This document shows positions 62,936-64,000 of a stretch of 64,000 nt of DNA, piece by piece. Within the stretch, counting starts at the first letter, position 1, and the number at the start of each line of letters is the position of its first letter. The DNA is from Rebecca billardiae RCC1528 (lineage: Eukaryota > Haptophyta), in contig OZ251242.1 in NCBI GenBank assembly GCA_965240325.2, forward strand, positions 1,054,001-1,118,000. Direction: 5' to 3'. Position numbers and translations under genes: made by a program. Under the pieces are notes generated by a model. The model was given only the letters and a program-made list of their open reading frames with translations, searched no databases and was not told where the DNA came from.

Positions 62936-64000
62936 TCATACTGACACTCGTCCGCTGATGTCGCACTCAGCCTCGTCGTAGTCGTTGTCGAGCTCCACGC
63001 GCCCGCGCATAGCCTGCGCCATCGTCGCCAGATGAAGCATCAGCAGCGCTGTGCCAGCCAGGGCAGCAGACGCAGCGCCCAGCCAGGCCACGCGGTCGCT
63101 GCTCCACGCACGAAGCTCCGCGACATTCGCATCGCCGGAGTCCACCAATGACCTCCCTGCGAGGACGGGCTCTCCCCGTGACACCGACGGACGAAGGGGG
63201 ACTCCACCTTGCGTGCTGCTCAGCCCGCGCCTGCCATTATTCGCTGCGCATGCAAACGGCGTGTGCGCCAGCTGCCACAGCGTGTTGAGCTCAGAGTTGC
63301 CCGAGCCGTCCGGCGCCGCGCGGAAGACGAGGGCGTAGTGCTCGTAGGTCGTGCCGTCCGCTGCCGCTGCGTACGGCACGCGGTACGCGCCGTCTTGCAC
63401 CGCCGTCGCCTCGCCAATCATCGGCCAGCCCGCGCTGGTCGTTGCGCGCGCGTAGAACCACACGCGCACGACGCCGCCCACGTCGAGCCCGACGGAGCCG
63501 AGCAGCTCCGCCGGCAGCGTGAGCTCGGCCGCGCACGCGCCCACGCGCTCGAGGCGCGTGTGCAGCCGAGAGGCGTCCTCGACGCTGGTCACAAGTGGCA
63601 TGGCGTTCGGCGGTGGCGCCGGCGATGGCGACGTGGGTGGTGCGGGTGAAGGCGGTGAGGGAGAAGGCAACGGTGAAGGAGGTGGCGGCGATGGGGACGG
63701 TGGTGGAGGAGGCGGGGAGGGCGACGGCGGCGGCGGCGACAGCGAGGTGGACGGATCGTCGCAGTTGGCGAGGCAGAGGTAGTACCAGTTGCCGTTCGAT
63801 TTCCAGTCCTTGAGGCACTCGGTCAGGCCGGCGCAGCAGTCGACGTGCGCGCCGCCGGCCCACGGGTCGACGCCGTCGGCCGTGCACGGCGCCGGCGGTG
63901 GCGGACTCGGGGTTGGCGGCGGCGGCGGCGGGGACGGCGAGGGTGGCGGCGGGGACAGCGAGGTGGACGGGTCGTCGCAGTTGGCGAGGCAGAGGTAGTA
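62936..64000 (-). CDS. Pro-rich, Cys-module membrane protein (5' end outside window)
   Basis: The minus-strand frame is open from the window edge to the stop at 62936, giving 354 visible residues with no start codon in view. From the edge it reads the end of a Cys module (YYLCLANCDDPSTS), a Ser-Pro linker (SPPPPSPSPPPPP), a full module (CTADGVDPWAGG, HVDCCAGLTECLKDWKSNGN, WYYLCLANCDD) and a second Ser-Pro linker. A globular region follows with LHTRLERVGACAAELTLPAE and VVRVWFYARATTSAGWPMIG. Near the C-terminus is one membrane span (WLGAASAALAGTALLMLHLA) and an acidic tail (DNDYDEAECD). The likely topology is extracellular modules with a short cytosolic tail, as in algal wall-associated proteins. 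The module family is not named here. Confidence 0.7.
   Translation of the reverse strand, partial: YYLCLANCDDPSTSLSPPPPSPSPPPPPPTPSPPPPAPCTADGVDPWAGGAHVDCCAGLTECLKDWKSNGNWYYLCLANCDDPSTSLSPPPPSPSPPPPPPSPSPPPPSPLPSPSPPSPAPPTSPSPAPPPNAMPLVTSVEDASRLHTRLERVGACAAELTLPAELLGSVGLDVGGVVRVWFYARATTSAGWPMIGEATAVQDGAYRVPYAAAADGTTYEHYALVFRAAPDGSGNSELNTLWQLAHTPFACAANNGRRGLSSTQGGVPLRPSVSRGEPVLAGRSLVDSGDANVAELRAWSSDRVAWLGAASAALAGTALLMLHLATMAQAMRGRVELDNDYDEAECDISGRVSV
63738..64000. repeat. 216-bp period repeat in the Pro-rich gene
   Basis: GACAGCGAGGTGGACGG at 63738 recurs at 63954, followed in both by nearly identical sequence encoding the Cys-module end and linker. It shows that the module plus linker is a tandem unit; more copies probably lie beyond the window. 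Confidence 0.7.

Noticed and set aside
1-64000. tRNA, rRNA or CRISPR features
   Set aside because: None was recognised by eye. CRISPR is not expected in a nuclear genome; a tRNAscan-SE run would be needed to exclude tRNA genes.

Overview
This is a nuclear contig from a GC-rich eukaryotic alga. It carries about twenty confidently readable genes. Seven of them contain short spliceosomal introns, 17 in all by my reading, of about 110-265 bases. Two further reconstructed genes add one intron each. Almost every inferred 5' splice site reads GTGCG and every acceptor reads CAG. The FtsH gene encodes a signal peptide, then a Phe-led transit-like stretch, then a twin-arginine thylakoid segment. That layout is typical of nuclear-encoded plastid proteins in algae with complex red-type plastids. 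Together with the EsV-1-7 repeat protein, Pro-rich linkers and high GC, it suggests a haptophyte, or less likely a pelagophyte or other stramenopile. I cannot name the species from sequence alone.

Layout, left to right. 0.2-5.4 kb: one 1710-residue ORF that appears to fuse two pterin-synthase-like domains, a methyltransferase-like domain and a zinc-type (MDR) dehydrogenase. 6.2-8.3 kb: a GT8-like glycosyltransferase and a three-exon membrane protein. 8.8-12.7 kb: an AlkB-like dioxygenase divergent from a coiled-coil gene, then a weaker candidate gene. 13.9-19.2 kb: two of three closely related zinc-finger genes (the third is at 32.0-33.7 kb). 19.8-20.5 kb: a two-exon unknown. 20.7-22.7 kb: a 1987-bp element with 53/56-bp terminal inverted repeats and a TTA target duplication. 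23.4-27.1 kb: a CCCH zinc-finger gene divergent from a macro-like/SIR2 fusion. 27.6-29.2 kb: a large imperfect inverted repeat. 29-38 kb: gene-poor, with a TGACA-rich patch, hairpins and a frame-disrupted gene relic.

38.3-45.7 kb: a TPR/FN3 protein with a duplicated C-terminal module, a small basic protein, calreticulin and a divergent prolyl-4-hydroxylase-like oxygenase. 45.7-48.9 kb: largely non-coding. 48.9-52.5 kb: a membrane-anchored ubiquitin-fold/doublecortin-like protein divergent from plastid FtsH. 53.2-60.4 kb: a seven-exon anoctamin (TMEM16) and an ABC1/UbiB kinase. 60.5-62.0 kb: a protein with ten EsV-1-7 repeats, followed by a small foldback element. 62.9-64.0 kb: the 3' part of a Pro-rich, Cys-module membrane protein that runs off the window.

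Genes are often arranged head to head with only 78-310 bp between start codons. Some neighbours belong to related cell biology (calreticulin next to a possible ER hydroxylase; plastid FtsH and ABC1K in the same segment), but nothing here forms an operon. The two most unusual coding findings are the four-domain pterin/methyltransferase/dehydrogenase fusion and the macro-SIR2 fusion, which resembles prokaryotic NAD-depleting defence proteins. All assignments are by motif reading; no database search was run.
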